A program made the translations under genes and the position numbers. Positions 39,096-47,597 of a DNA stretch of 64,000 bases are shown here, piece by piece; the first letter of the stretch is position 1; every line of letters begins with the position of its first letter. The stretch covers positions 3,894,809 to 3,958,808 of the forward strand of contig NZ_CP053073.1 in NCBI RefSeq assembly GCF_013003985.1. Direction: 5' to 3'. This DNA comes from Usitatibacter palustris (GTDB lineage Bacteria; Pseudomonadota; Gammaproteobacteria; Burkholderiales; Usitatibacteraceae). The notes beneath the pieces were generated by a model. The model had not been told where the DNA came from and made no database searches. It worked only from the letters and a program-made list of their open reading frames with translations.

Positions 39096-42035
39096 TCAGC
39101 CCCCATAGAGCACGAACGGGGCCCAATGCCGCGGATCTCGCCACGGCGATCCAGATCGCGCGAACTGGCGCTTGGTCTCCGCAAGGGCGCGGCCAGGGTC
39201 CAATCCAGCCCTCAGCCGTCGATGGAAGGCGGGCATGAACTCGGCCGAGGCACGATCGTTGACTTCCCACAGCGAGAGCACCGTTCGCCGGTTGCCTGCG
39301 ACCGTCAGCGCATAGGGCAGGCCGAGTACGCCTTCACCGGAGACGATCCGCCCCGCGCCGCTGTCGCATGAAGAGATGACTGCGAGCTCGCTTCTCAAGC
39401 GAAGGCTTGGCCACTCGGCAGCGGAGAGATAACCGTCGGATTCACTCGAGCGTCCGTCGCCGGCAAGGACGATGGCTGAAAGCTGCGGGTGGGTGGTGGA
39501 CAGAAAACCGTGCGCCGCGAAGTGCAGATAGCGGAAGCGCGAAAGTTCGCCGCGGCTTGCCAATGCGCGGATCGCGGACTCGGTGGCGCCGGCGCCCTTC
39601 AGAAGCACTGTTCGCTGCCCCGCGTGCGCCTTCGCGACTGCATCGATCTCTGCGTTGGCGCCAGGTAGCGCGGGCAAGTTGGTACCTTCGCCTGCTGCCA
39701 CGGCGAGCAGGCCTTCGGGAACCGGCCCTTCGCGCGCACGTTGCCTTTGCTTTGCAAGCACGTCGAGCGACTGGACGTAGGTGACATCGTGGCGCGCAAT
39801 CACCGGAGTCCCGTCGAGGGTAAGGGCTTCGAATGGAATCAACGCAAGTGATCCATCGGGCGAAAGTTGCCAGGCACGAACGCTGCGAAGCTCCGCGGCC
39901 AATGGCGCTATCAGGCGACGGGACAGCTCATCGGTCATCTCACTAATATCCGGTACCCGGCGAGCGCCTTGGGGCTGTGCGAGCGACCAGCGGTAGCTCC
40001 CATCCGGCAGTCTCCAGACACGCTCACGCTCAGGTATTTGGCTTGCGATCCAGCGACGATAGGCGTCGATGGTGCCTGCGAGGCCGGGTAGCGCGCCCAA
40101 CACGAACCCTTTCACGGGCCCGGATCGCCGCATCACCAGGGCCGCCGCACGATCGCGATTGACGATGAAGCTGACGAACACCGCGTCGCGCGCAATGCCC
40201 TCGCGAGTCACGGAAACCTCGGCTCTACCGCTCTTCGCTGCTACGCGATGGGCGGCGCGCTCGGCCTCCTGCCGTGCGCCGGCATTGGCGATTGCTGCAA
40301 CACTTCCGGGCGTCAGGCCTGCTGCTGCGCTTTCCAACGACTCCAGTCGGCGCAATTGTTCGCTGAGGTCATCGACATCCTGCTTGGAGAGACCGGCGGC
40401 GACCGCTCTCGAGCGAAGATCCATGGCCTCCCCCAGTGTCCTCGCCTTGAGCAGTTCCGAAACGCGCAAGGCGCCGACCAGGTCGCCACGCGCGATTCTC
40501 AACTCCACGAGCGCCTTGAGCCCGAGGCCCCACTCGTCGCCTTCTGATGCGACGGCCAGACGCCCTTGTCGAAACTCCGCGCCGAGAAATCCCTCCGCTC
40601 GAGTCGCTTCGGCTATCGCCAGATACTGCTCGAGGAGATGCTCTGCACGATCGCGTCGTCCTTCAACCAGAAGGTAGTTTGCAAGCGTGCCCAAGTAGGG
40701 GAACACCCTCTCGTTGCGAGCCCCGAAGACTTCGCGCGCTTGTTCCAGCGTGGACTCCATGCCCCTCAGCGCGAGCTCCCTGTTCCCCAATGCGAATTGC
40801 GCTTCATGCAGGCCATTGCGATATGCAAGTCGGTTGGGATGTGTCTCGGCAAGCACGCCTTCGCTCGCCTCAAGCGCCTGGCCGAAAGTCGCAAGCGCCA
40901 GCTCGTGCTGTTCAAGACGCAGATGGCAATAGGCTCGACCGCTATGGACCTGCAGCGTCACTGGATGCTTCTGGCCAAGCGCACTGGGCGCGGTGACGGC
41001 GGCCGCCTCGTAAGCATTGAGAGCGTTGGCGTAGTCCCGCAGGTAATAGAGGCTGCGACCCAGGTTCACGGTGTAACGAATCGTGGACGGGTGGGCGGGG
41101 CCAAGTTCGGAGACTGACGTGACAACCACCGCTTTGCTGATCAGCGCGGCCTGGTCGAAGCGTCCGATGTCGACGTAGATTCGCGCGAGCAAATCACGAT
41201 GTCGCAACGTCTCCGGATGTTTCTCTCCAAAGACCTGCGAATAGTCCGCGTCCAACGCGAGCACGTGATCGAGCGCATCCACACTTCGGCCGCGTCCGAG
41301 CTTTGCATCCGCCAGGCTCGTCATCACAGCCAGCGTCGACGGATGGCGCGGGCCGAGCGTCGCCACGCGTCCGACATGAACCTGGGCATAGAGGACTTCG
41401 GCGCTCGCATACTCGCCCAGCAAGAAGTGGGAGGCGGCGAGGTTATTGCGCGCAACAAGCGTGGCGCGGTCTGTCGGCCCGCGAGTTGCCTCGTAGGCTT
41501 CACTGAGGCGCAGAAACAGGTCGCGCGCCTGACGGTATTCGCCGCGCTCCTGCAGTGCGGCCGCCATCGTGTTCAAGCTCGAAAGCGTGTCGGCGTGATC
41601 GGATCCGAGCGCCGCGCGACGGGCCTCGTAGACGTCCGAGGCGATTCGCTCGGCATCGCCGTATCGGCCCAGGAGAAATGCGCAGACGGCGAGGATCTGC
41701 CGCGCTTCAAGAGTTCCCGGGTCCGAGGCCCCTCTCAGCTCGGTCAACCTCGTCGCCGAGCGCTGCGCTTCGATCTCGCCCTCGGCGGGCCTCCTCAGTT
41801 CGACGAACCTGCGGGCAAGATCCGTGCGGCAGCGATGCGTGGCCTCGTGATCGTCCCCCAGGGCTTGTCGTCGCAGCTCGCAACCTCGCTGAGTTGCATC
41901 CAGGGCGTCCTGGTACTTTCCTTCGCGCGCCAGGACGTTGCCACGGTCGAGAAGGTCAGACGCCTCGTCCGGCCGTGCCGCCAGCGAGCACGTGCCAATC
42001 GACAACGCCAAGATGATTCGAAGCCAGACCTTCAC
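39096..42035 (-). CDS. Exported TPR-CHAT protein (caspase-like peptidase)
   Basis: A 979-aa protein. N-terminal signal peptide (residues 1-20, cleavage after SLA), then about ten 42-residue TPR units of the kinesin-light-chain type (LGxxHPxTL...LAxxLxxxGxYxxA) to near residue 500. A helical linker follows, then a C-terminal CHAT domain (about 680-979) with His842 (HFAAHGFL) and Cys890 ([10 protein letters not shown]), the caspase-like dyad. The end [13 protein letters not shown] is typical for CHAT. GTG at 42035 is preferred, with GGGGGG upstream; an ATG at 42092 would overlap the likely promoter. Partner genes are a divergent 95-aa protein, a FecR-like protein, a CHASE2 cyclase and a Crp-type regulator. 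Substrate is unknown. Confidence 0.88.
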   Translation of the reverse strand: MKVWLRIILALSIGTCSLAARPDEASDLLDRGNVLAREGKYQDALDATQRGCELRRQALGDDHEATHRCRTDLARRFVELRRPAEGEIEAQRSATRLTELRGASDPGTLEARQILAVCAFLLGRYGDAERIASDVYEARRAALGSDHADTLSSLNTMAAALQERGEYRQARDLFLRLSEAYEATRGPTDRATLVARNNLAASHFLLGEYASAEVLYAQVHVGRVATLGPRHPSTLAVMTSLADAKLGRGRSVDALDHVLALDADYSQVFGEKHPETLRHRDLLARIYVDIGRFDQAALISKAVVVTSVSELGPAHPSTIRYTVNLGRSLYYLRDYANALNAYEAAAVTAPSALGQKHPVTLQVHSGRAYCHLRLEQHELALATFGQALEASEGVLAETHPNRLAYRNGLHEAQFALGNRELALRGMESTLEQAREVFGARNERVFPYLGTLANYLLVEGRRDRAEHLLEQYLAIAEATRAEGFLGAEFRQGRLAVASEGDEWGLGLKALVELRIARGDLVGALRVSELLKARTLGEAMDLRSRAVAAGLSKQDVDDLSEQLRRLESLESAAAGLTPGSVAAIANAGARQEAERAAHRVAAKSGRAEVSVTREGIARDAVFVSFIVNRDRAAALVMRRSGPVKGFVLGALPGLAGTIDAYRRWIASQIPERERVWRLPDGSYRWSLAQPQGARRVPDISEMTDELSRRLIAPLAAELRSVRAWQLSPDGSLALIPFEALTLDGTPVIARHDVTYVQSLDVLAKQRQRAREGPVPEGLLAVAAGEGTNLPALPGANAEIDAVAKAHAGQRTVLLKGAGATESAIRALASRGELSRFRYLHFAAHGFLSTTHPQLSAIVLAGDGRSSESDGYLSAAEWPSLRLRSELAVISSCDSGAGRIVSGEGVLGLPYALTVAGNRRTVLSLWEVNDRASAEFMPAFHRRLRAGLDPGRALAETKRQFARSGSPWRDPRHWAPFVLYGG

Positions 42036-42062
42036 CGCTACTGCCCCCCAGCCAAAGCGGAT

Positions 42063-42092
42063 GGTATAACTGCCGCGCAAACCCATTGTCAC
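42063..42092 (-). promoter_or_regulatory. Possible promoter of the TPR-CHAT gene
   Basis: On the minus strand GTGACA (42092-42087) and TATACC (42068-42063) are separated by 18 bp. Transcription would start about 20 nt before the GTG at 42035. The plus strand of the same stretch reads TATAAC at 42065-42070, which could serve the divergent 95-aa gene, so the two promoters would overlap back to back. Confidence 0.4.
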
Positions 42093-42108
42093 TCAAGGGA
42101 GGCAGGCC

Positions 42109-42396
42109 ATGGCTGCAACGAAAGGAACCAAGAAGTCCGCTCAGCGGACCGTCCGGACCGAAGAGCAGAAGAGTCAGTTTGTCGTCGGGGATTGCATCAG
42201 CGTCACGATTCACGTCCGCGCGAAGTGCAAAGAAGGTAGCGGAAAGCCGTCGGTGCGCTACGCGCAGGCAAAGAGCGCAGACCAGACGAGCACCCCGCCC
42301 ATGCGGATGATGTCCAGCGGCGGCCCGACGGGTACCGGAGGTGGTGGCACGGAGCCGTTGGTAGAGGTCAACATCTACGTCGACGTAAACAACTGA
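42109..42396 (+). CDS. 95-aa protein of unknown function, divergent partner of the CHAT gene
   Basis: I do not recognise this protein. It has a basic Lys/Thr/Gln-rich start (MAATKGTKKSAQRTVRTEE). A beta-like core follows (FVVGDCISVTIHVRAKCKEG) with two Cys residues. Then comes a flexible PMRMMSSGGPTGTGGGG linker and a hydrophobic end (PLVEVNIYVDVNN). There is no signal peptide. AAGGGAGG, 6 nt before the ATG, is a near-perfect ribosome site, so expression is likely to be real and high. Its start codon lies 73 bp from that of the TPR-CHAT gene, and a perfect hairpin ends it. A role as CHAT substrate, inhibitor or effector is possible but unproven; the CHAT protein looks exported while this one does not. 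Confidence 0.72.
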   Translation: MAATKGTKKSAQRTVRTEEQKSQFVVGDCISVTIHVRAKCKEGSGKPSVRYAQAKSADQTSTPPMRMMSSGGPTGTGGGGTEPLVEVNIYVDVNN

Positions 42397-42420
42397 GCTG
42401 CTGGCGGCGAGCCGTCAACA

Positions 42421-42442
42421 GCCGTCAACGAGAGTTGACGGC
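42421..42442. terminator. Terminator-like hairpin between the convergent 95-aa and FecR-like genes
   Basis: A perfect 9-bp stem, GCCGTCAAC / GTTGACGGC, with a GAGA loop, overlapping the last codons of the FecR-like gene. A direct copy of GCCGTCAAC sits just upstream (42411-42419). No clear T-run follows, so efficient Rho-independent stopping is uncertain. Confidence 0.55.
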
Positions 42443-43189
42443 CTCCGCGGTTCGCGCCGCGGCACGCGGCAACTCGCGCGATCGCAACCAAGCAGCATGG
42501 ATGACGCGTTCGGGCGAGTTGACCGCGGGAATCGGCGGAGCCGCAGGATCTAACGCAAATTCGGTCCAGTCGACCGGCACCGTGGCGTTGCCGGTACTCA
42601 AGCCCCAGACATACCGCTGTCCAGGTTTGAGAACGACTTCCTCAGGCAGCGTCAGACCCAGGTCCTCGGTTTCCATGGCATGAAGGAGGCGCCCTTCATC
42701 CGTGACGAGTTCGAAACGCAACTTCCCGGCGCCCTTTTTCCAGGCGAAGCGGCGCGCGTCACTCGGAGCAACGACCCCCTCAGGCGATAGCGCCCGGACC
42801 TCTCCCACTGTGCGCATCACGAGCGTCGCCTGCACATGGGCTGGATCATCCACGCGAAGCTTCCGATACGCGTCGTTGAGTTTGATCGCCTCGGGAAGTT
42901 TGCCGGTCGCTGCGACAAGGCCCGTCTTTGCGTTCGATATCTCAGCCGGGCCTTCCACGGTGTAGAGCAGCGCGCCCTCCGCCACGAAGAGTGAAGCCTT
43001 CGCCCCGGCAGCAAGGCGCACACGCTCGCCAGTGCGAACGACATCGAGCGCGCGCACGGCCTTCGCGCCCTTGCCCGTGACCGTGCCGCTCACGTCCGTC
43101 ACAAGGACGTCACCGGCCCAAGCGGTCGTGGCGAAGCAGGCCACCCAGGTGGCGGCGAGAAAGACTTTCAGGTTCTGGATCGGGTTCAT
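42425..43189 (-). CDS. Exported FecR-like domain protein
   Basis: A 254-aa periplasmic protein with signal peptide 1-25 (cleavage after AWA). Residues 27-85 (VLVTDVSGTVTGKGAK..DVVRTGERVRLAAGAKASLFVAEG) match the FecR-like beta fold often found with CHASE2 cyclases and secreted signalling proteins. The middle has a KLRFELVTDEGRLL..EEVVLKPGQRYVWGL strand pair that looks like a second beta domain. There is no TonB or sigma-factor partner here, so it is not a classical FecR anti-sigma factor. It lies downstream of the cyclase on the same strand but beyond a terminator-like hairpin, so it may have its own promoter. Confidence 0.72.
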   Translation of the reverse strand: MNPIQNLKVFLAATWVACFATTAWAGDVLVTDVSGTVTGKGAKAVRALDVVRTGERVRLAAGAKASLFVAEGALLYTVEGPAEISNAKTGLVAATGKLPEAIKLNDAYRKLRVDDPAHVQATLVMRTVGEVRALSPEGVVAPSDARRFAWKKGAGKLRFELVTDEGRLLHAMETEDLGLTLPEEVVLKPGQRYVWGLSTGNATVPVDWTEFALDPAAPPIPAVNSPERVIHAAWLRSRELPRAAARTAEAVNSR

Positions 43190-43473
43190 GGCAGTGATGT
43201 TGCGCCGGAGCCGGGATCAATGCGCCCGGAAAGTCGGCGCACGGCCTGCCGAGTATCGGACGAAGGAGGGATTATCGCGAGGCGGGAGAACAAAATGCTC
43301 TCCCCGGCTGGGGGGCCGGGGAGAGGCAAGCATGGGCGAAATGCTCTTGGCCTCACGTCGCCCTGCAGACCCGTGGGAGAGGAGGGGACCCACAGATCTG
43401 AACCCATGCTGCGCCGCGGCAAGCGAACAATCGTGCGGAAAGTGCACAAACGGGATGCTGAATATCCGACGAA
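43190..43473 (-). other. 284-bp non-coding gap between the cyclase and FecR-like genes
   Basis: I see no credible gene here. Bases 43298-43325 form a perfect 11-bp stem (CTCTCCCCGGC / GCCGGGGAGAG) with a 6-nt loop. On the minus strand it is followed by CATTTTGTT, so it should terminate cyclase transcription. Further on, GATAAT (43276-43271, minus strand) is a possible -10 box for the FecR-like gene, but no matching -35 box is clear. Confidence 0.55.
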
Positions 43474-45192
43474 CTAGCGCCATCCCCAGGCCTCGACCGC
43501 CTCGTGGCCGTCGATGGCGATGGGGCCTAGGGGCTCGACCCCCTCCTCCTCGAACCGCACCGCGGTAACCACCCGCATCCCCAGGCGCTTGGCCTCCCCC
43601 TGGAGCTTGGCCGCCACGTTGGTCGCGTCGCCGATCGCCGTGTAATTGAACCGGTCGCGGGCACCCACGTGGCCGATGACGGCGGGGCCGGCGGCGAGGC
43701 CCACGCCCATGGCCAGGGGCGGCCGTCCCTCACGGGCAAGGTCCGAATTCAGGCGCTCCAGGCCCCGGAACATGTCCTGCGCCGCCGCCCAGGCTGACGC
43801 AGCCGGGTCGGCGAGCGCCTTCGGCGCGCCGAACACCGCCATCACGCCGTCCCCGCGGATGTTGTCGAGCATTCCGTCGTGGCGATGGATCGCCCGCGAG
43901 ATCACTTCATGGAAGCGGTTGAGCAGCGCGACCGCCTCTTCCGGCGTCGTCTGCGCGGTCATCGCCGTGGAGCCGCGCAGGTCCGCGAAGATGAACGCGA
44001 GGTCGCGGCGCTCGCCCTTGTGGCCGGGCGTGATCTGGCCCTTGAGGATCGCGCGCAGCACGCCTGGGCTCACGTAGCCGGCGAACGCGGTGCGCAGCCG
44101 CTGCCGCTCGCGCCGCTCGCTCCAGGCTTCGTAGGCGGTGCGGGAAGCCCATGCGAGGGCGAGCGTGAAGAGCGCGGGTGCAATCTCGAGGACGAGCCCG
44201 GAGCGCAGCGCGAGCGTGCCCCCGGCGGCAAGCGCGATGACGGCGAGGACGAGGCTCGCGAGGCCGATCCGCCAGTCGCGCACGAGCAAGAGAAGCGCGC
44301 ACACGGTGACCATCACGAGCAGCAGCGGCCGGCCCGCATCCTGCGCCGGGTTTCCGTGAAGCGCCGTGCGGAGCGCGGCGGCGTGAGCGACCACGCCAGG
44401 CGAGCTGCGCGACGCCGGCTCCCAGCCGGCGAGGTTCACGGGGACGTCGATGCGGTCGGTGAACCGCTGCGTTTCGCCCACGAGCACGATGCGTCCCTTG
44501 AAGAGCTTCTCCAGGTACGTCGGGTCCGTCGAGTGAAGCACCTCGTGGAAGGGCACGTAGCGAAACGGCTGGCCCAACGCGAAGTCGATGTAGCCGTCGT
44601 CACAAGTCTTCGATACGGCGCGGCAGAGGCGGCCGACCAGCGTGGGAAAGGACGAGTCGTCGGTGGGCATCGACAGCGAGAAGCGCCGCACGACGCCGTC
44701 GGCATCTCGCGCGAGCAGTCCCAGCCCGAGTCCCTCCTCGCGAAGCACCGCAAGGAAGGGCGTGTGAATGGGTTTGGCGGCGCGCGTCCGGGAATCCACG
44801 GTGAGGGACACGACGACCGGTCCGTTCTGCTTGGCGGCGACGAGGCCCGTCATCAGCACGCGATCGAGGCCGGGACGCATCGCTTCACCCGAGCGGTCGG
44901 GCAGCGTCACATCGAGGCCGATCGCCCGGGGCTTGGCACCCGCCACCTTCACGAGCACGCGGGCGAGCGGCTCGTGCCAGAGGCCCAGCGGCTCGGGAAT
45001 CAGCTTGAAGGATGCGTCGTCGACCCCGATCACGATGATGTCGTTGGGGGCCGGCCTGGGCGCGAACTTGCGGAGGAAGGAGGTCTCGGCGTCGAGGATC
45101 GCGAGGTCGATTCGCTCCGACACCGGCGTCCAGGCGAAGGCGAGTCCCACGAGGGCGAGCGCCGCGAGGGCGAAACCACGCATGGCGCGCAT
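43474..45192 (-). CDS. CHASE2-type class III nucleotide cyclase
   Basis: A 572-aa membrane cyclase. One N-terminal helix, an extracytoplasmic CHASE2-like sensor domain (about 25-290, with IIVIGVDDASF, AIGLDVTLPDRSG and GRIVLVGETQRFTDRIDVP), then two to three helices (about 300-365) and a cytoplasmic class III cyclase domain. Metal Asp residues are D404 (FADLRGST) and D448 (IRGDGVMAVFG). Two key positions are unusual: the adenine-selecting Lys is Asn444, and the transition-state Arg is Lys529 (N525-VAA-K). Asp522 (IGD) is kept. Activity or substrate may therefore differ from standard adenylate cyclases. Start ATG 45192; 45183 is also possible. It is divergent from a Crp-type regulator, its likely target. 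Confidence 0.88.
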   Translation of the reverse strand: MRAMRGFALAALALVGLAFAWTPVSERIDLAILDAETSFLRKFAPRPAPNDIIVIGVDDASFKLIPEPLGLWHEPLARVLVKVAGAKPRAIGLDVTLPDRSGEAMRPGLDRVLMTGLVAAKQNGPVVVSLTVDSRTRAAKPIHTPFLAVLREEGLGLGLLARDADGVVRRFSLSMPTDDSSFPTLVGRLCRAVSKTCDDGYIDFALGQPFRYVPFHEVLHSTDPTYLEKLFKGRIVLVGETQRFTDRIDVPVNLAGWEPASRSSPGVVAHAAALRTALHGNPAQDAGRPLLLVMVTVCALLLLVRDWRIGLASLVLAVIALAAGGTLALRSGLVLEIAPALFTLALAWASRTAYEAWSERRERQRLRTAFAGYVSPGVLRAILKGQITPGHKGERRDLAFIFADLRGSTAMTAQTTPEEAVALLNRFHEVISRAIHRHDGMLDNIRGDGVMAVFGAPKALADPAASAWAAAQDMFRGLERLNSDLAREGRPPLAMGVGLAAGPAVIGHVGARDRFNYTAIGDATNVAAKLQGEAKRLGMRVVTAVRFEEEGVEPLGPIAIDGHEAVEAWGWR

Positions 45193-45193
45193 C

Positions 45194-45222
45194 TTAACGT
45201 GAGAGGGGCCGGATGCTAGACT
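45194..45222 (+). promoter_or_regulatory. Predicted promoter of the Crp-type regulator gene
   Basis: TTAACG (45194-45199) and TAGACT (45217-45222), 17 bp apart, with an extended -10 TG two bases upstream. Transcription would start near 45229, about 24 nt before the ATG. It abuts the cyclase start, so regulator binding here could affect both genes. Confidence 0.45.
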
Positions 45223-45252
45223 CACCTCTGGAATCCGCGGCGGAACAAGAAA

Positions 45253-45906
45253 ATGACAGGCGAACAGCCGAGCCCCGCCCAATTGGCCGGCATCCAGGAC
45301 AACTTCGTGAAGAGCCTCGCGGCTCTCGGGCGCGTTCGCACGTACCCCAAGAACACCGTGTTCATCACCGAGGGTGATTCGAGCGATTCGGTGTTCGTCG
45401 TCCTCACGGGCAAGGTCAAGGTCTTCGTCTCCGACCAGGAGGGCCACGAGATGACCCTCGATACGCATGGCCCGGGCGAGTACGTGGGCGAGATGGCGAT
45501 GGACGGCAACCCGCGCTCGGCTTCGTGCATGACGCTCGAGCCCACGACGTTCTCGGTGGTCCAGAAGGACCCCATCCGCGAGGCGATCCGGGCCAATCCC
45601 GACTTCGCCCTCGACATGATCGCCAAGGTGATCGACCGCGCGCGGCTCGCCACCGACAACGTGAAGCACCTCGCGCTCCTCGACGTCTACGGGCGCGTGG
45701 CGCGGCTGCTGCTCAACATGGCGGTGGAAACGAAGGACGGGAAGCTGCAGATTCCCGACAAGATCACCCAGCAGGAAATCGCAGAGCGCGTCGGCGCCTC
45801 GCGCGACATGGTGAGCCGGATCTTCCGGGACCTCACCCTCGGCGGCTATATCGTGGTTGAGAACAGGATCATCACGATCAACAAGAAACCGCCCGCGCGC
45901 TGGTGA
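45253..45906 (+). CDS. Crp/Fnr-family regulator, Crp-like
   Basis: A 217-aa transcription factor. The N-terminal cyclic-nucleotide-binding barrel keeps the phosphate cassette: Gly79, Glu80, Arg88 and Ser89 (GEYVGE...PRSAS), which match the cAMP contacts of E. coli CRP. Thr134 on the dimer helix is also kept. The C-terminal winged helix-turn-helix is at about 170-200, with recognition helix SRDMVSRIFRDL. It has a single Cys (92), so it is not an Fe-S FNR. It is divergent from the class III cyclase with 60 bp between starts, so a cyclase-receptor pair is likely. A dispersed hairpin element begins at its stop codon. Confidence 0.92.
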   Translation: MTGEQPSPAQLAGIQDNFVKSLAALGRVRTYPKNTVFITEGDSSDSVFVVLTGKVKVFVSDQEGHEMTLDTHGPGEYVGEMAMDGNPRSASCMTLEPTTFSVVQKDPIREAIRANPDFALDMIAKVIDRARLATDNVKHLALLDVYGRVARLLLNMAVETKDGKLQIPDKITQQEIAERVGASRDMVSRIFRDLTLGGYIVVENRIITINKKPPARW

Positions 45907-45960
45907 GCAGCGGGAACGGGGTTGGAACGGACACTTCGTGCCGTTCAACCCCGGCGAGCA
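45906..45960 (+). repeat. 55-bp palindromic repeat, copy A, at the crp-like stop codon
   Basis: Starts with the last base of the TGA stop and matches the inverted copy at 50411-50465 at 54 of 55 bases. It folds as a long stem: GGGGTTG..AACGG..CAC, loop TTC, GTGCCGTTCAACCCC, with two single-base bulges. It probably acts as a terminator or RNA stabiliser. Confidence 0.88.
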
Positions 45961-46069
45961 AATCGGGAATTTTACGTTTCGGGCTCGCGGAATCTGCCCA
46001 AGTCCTGAAGCACCAACCCCTCTATCGTGGGACCCATCGCGCATCGAACGCGCGAGGATGAGGTGTCCC

Positions 46070-46291
46070 ATGCTCGAAGACATACGTGATCACAACCCGC
46101 GACCTACCGAGGAAGAGCGCGACTGGGTTGCCAGCAATGCTTTCGGTTTGGCCGCTCGCGTGATCCTCGCGACCGGAGTAGCCCTGATGATTGGGGTCAG
46201 CGCGAGCGCGCTGGTCGACCGCTACGGCTCGGCTACGGTCGCTTCGTCGGCCGCTTCCACGCCGGCCGCGTCTGCTGCTTCGCCTCGGTGA
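46070..46291 (+). CDS. Small membrane protein of unknown function
   Basis: A 73-aa protein. It has an acidic/basic N-terminus ([19 protein letters not shown]), one membrane helix at about 27-48 ([20 protein letters not shown]) and a Ser/Ala-rich tail. GAGGTG lies 4-5 nt before the ATG. Its last 59 bp overlap the convergent glmU gene, where codon use is constrained. I do not recognise the family. It is included because of the ribosome site and the credible membrane segment. Confidence 0.5.
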   Translation: MLEDIRDHNPRPTEEERDWVASNAFGLAARVILATGVALMIGVSASALVDRYGSATVASSAASTPAASAASPR

Positions 46292-47597
46292 GCGTGAGGC
46301 CCCCGGGGGGCACGTCCTTGGTGATCGTCGCACCCGCGCCGATCGTCGCGCCCTTGCCCACGGTGACAGGCGCGACCAGCTGCACATCGGAGCCGATGTG
46401 CACGTCATCTTCAATCACCGTCCGGTGCTTGTTCACGCCATCGTAGTTGCAGGTGATGGTTCCCGCGCCGATGTTCACGCCGCTGCCCACGGTCGCATCC
46501 CCCACGTAGGCGAGGTGGTTGGCTTTCGAGCCCCGGCCCACGCGGCTCGCCTTCACTTCCACGAAGTTGCCGATGTGCACGTCGTCTTCGAGTGCGGTGC
46601 CCGGGCGGATCCGCGCGTAAGGACCAATGCGCGCGTTCGCGCCGACGGTCGCCTCCTCGAGGAGCGAGAAGGGCCGCACTTCCGTCCCTGCGCCGAGGGT
46701 GACGTCGCGCAGGATGCAGTTCGCGCCGATCTTCACCCCGTCGCCGAGAATCACGCGGCCTTCGAAGATGCAGTTCACGTCGATGGACACATCTCGCCCG
46801 CACGTGAGCTCGCCACGCACGTCGATGCGCGCCGGATCTGCGAGGGTGACGCCTGAGTCGAGGAGTTTGGCGGCCTGGTTCATCTGGTAGTGGCGTTCGA
46901 GCGCGGCGAGCTCCGCCTTGCTGTTCACGCCAAGCACTTCGTGCACGTTCGCGGGATGGCACACCTGGATCGGTACGCCCTCGGCAGCCGCGGCCGCCAC
47001 GATGTCGGTCAAATAATACTCGCCCTGCGCGTTGTCATTCCCGAGGCCCGCAAGCCATGCGGCGAGCTTGTCGCCGGGTGCGGCGAGGATCCCGGTGTTG
47101 ACCTCTCGAATCGCCCGCTCGGCTTCCGTCGCGTCCTTCTCCTCCACGATCCTCGCAACGCGCCCGCCGCCATTGCGGACGATGCGGCCGTAGCCCTTGG
47201 GCTGGTCGAGTTCCTGGGTGAGCAGTGCGAGGTGCCCCTGCGAAGCCGCATCGACCAGCGCGCGGAGCGTTCCGGACCCAATGAGCGGAACGTCGCCGTA
47301 GAGCACCAGCACGGTGCCGCCGGATTCGAGTTTCGGAAGGGCCTGCGTCACGGCGTGGCCCGTGCCCAATTGCTGGGCTTGCTCCGCCCATACGAGGTTC
47401 GTATCGGCCAAGTTCTGGGTCACGCGATCGGCACCGTGCCCGACGACGACGCAAAGCTTGCTCGGCGAGAGCAGCCGAGCCGTGGAAATCACATGGGAAA
47501 GCAGCGGGCGCCCTGCGAGCGGATGGAGCACCTTGGGCAGGTCGGATCTCATCCGCTTGCCCTGGCCCGCCGCGAGGATGACGACCTGGAGCGTCAG
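46233..47597 (-). CDS. glmU: Bifunctional UDP-GlcNAc pyrophosphorylase / GlcN-1-P acetyltransferase
   Basis: Acetylates glucosamine-1-phosphate and couples it to UTP to make UDP-GlcNAc. The C-terminal left-handed beta-helix has hexapeptide repeats and ends normally ([14 protein letters not shown]). The first ATG (47552) would lose the essential nucleotide-binding start; reading upstream gives [15 protein letters not shown], the universal GlmU N-terminus. No ATG, GTG or TTG precedes it in frame before the family start; the only fitting codon is CTG at 47597, which overlaps the atpC stop as CTGA. That gives 454 aa, against 456 in E. coli. I therefore call a CTG start coupled to atpC. Confidence 0.9.
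   Translation of the reverse strand: MTLQVVILAAGQGKRMRSDLPKVLHPLAGRPLLSHVISTARLLSPSKLCVVVGHGADRVTQNLADTNLVWAEQAQQLGTGHAVTQALPKLESGGTVLVLYGDVPLIGSGTLRALVDAASQGHLALLTQELDQPKGYGRIVRNGGGRVARIVEEKDATEAERAIREVNTGILAAPGDKLAAWLAGLGNDNAQGEYYLTDIVAAAAAEGVPIQVCHPANVHEVLGVNSKAELAALERHYQMNQAAKLLDSGVTLADPARIDVRGELTCGRDVSIDVNCIFEGRVILGDGVKIGANCILRDVTLGAGTEVRPFSLLEEATVGANARIGPYARIRPGTALEDDVHIGNFVEVKASRVGRGSKANHLAYVGDATVGSGVNIGAGTITCNYDGVNKHRTVIEDDVHIGSDVQLVAPVTVGKGATIGAGATITKDVPPGGLTLTEAKQQTRPAWKRPTKRP

Noticed and set aside
37759..39108. A 449-codon open frame antisense to glmS
   Set aside because: No domain and a skewed Arg/Glu/His composition; glmS is certain on the other strand.
42421..42442. Operator rather than terminator
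   Set aside because: The palindrome lies between converging gene ends, far from any start, so an operator role is unlikely.
45253..45906. FNR-type oxygen sensor
   Set aside because: Only one Cys is present, so no Fe-S cluster can be held; the cyclic-nucleotide contacts fit Crp.
45193..46083. Upstream extension of the cyclase frame
   Set aside because: It is antisense to the crp-like gene and includes the 55-bp repeat; the real start is at 45192 or 45183.
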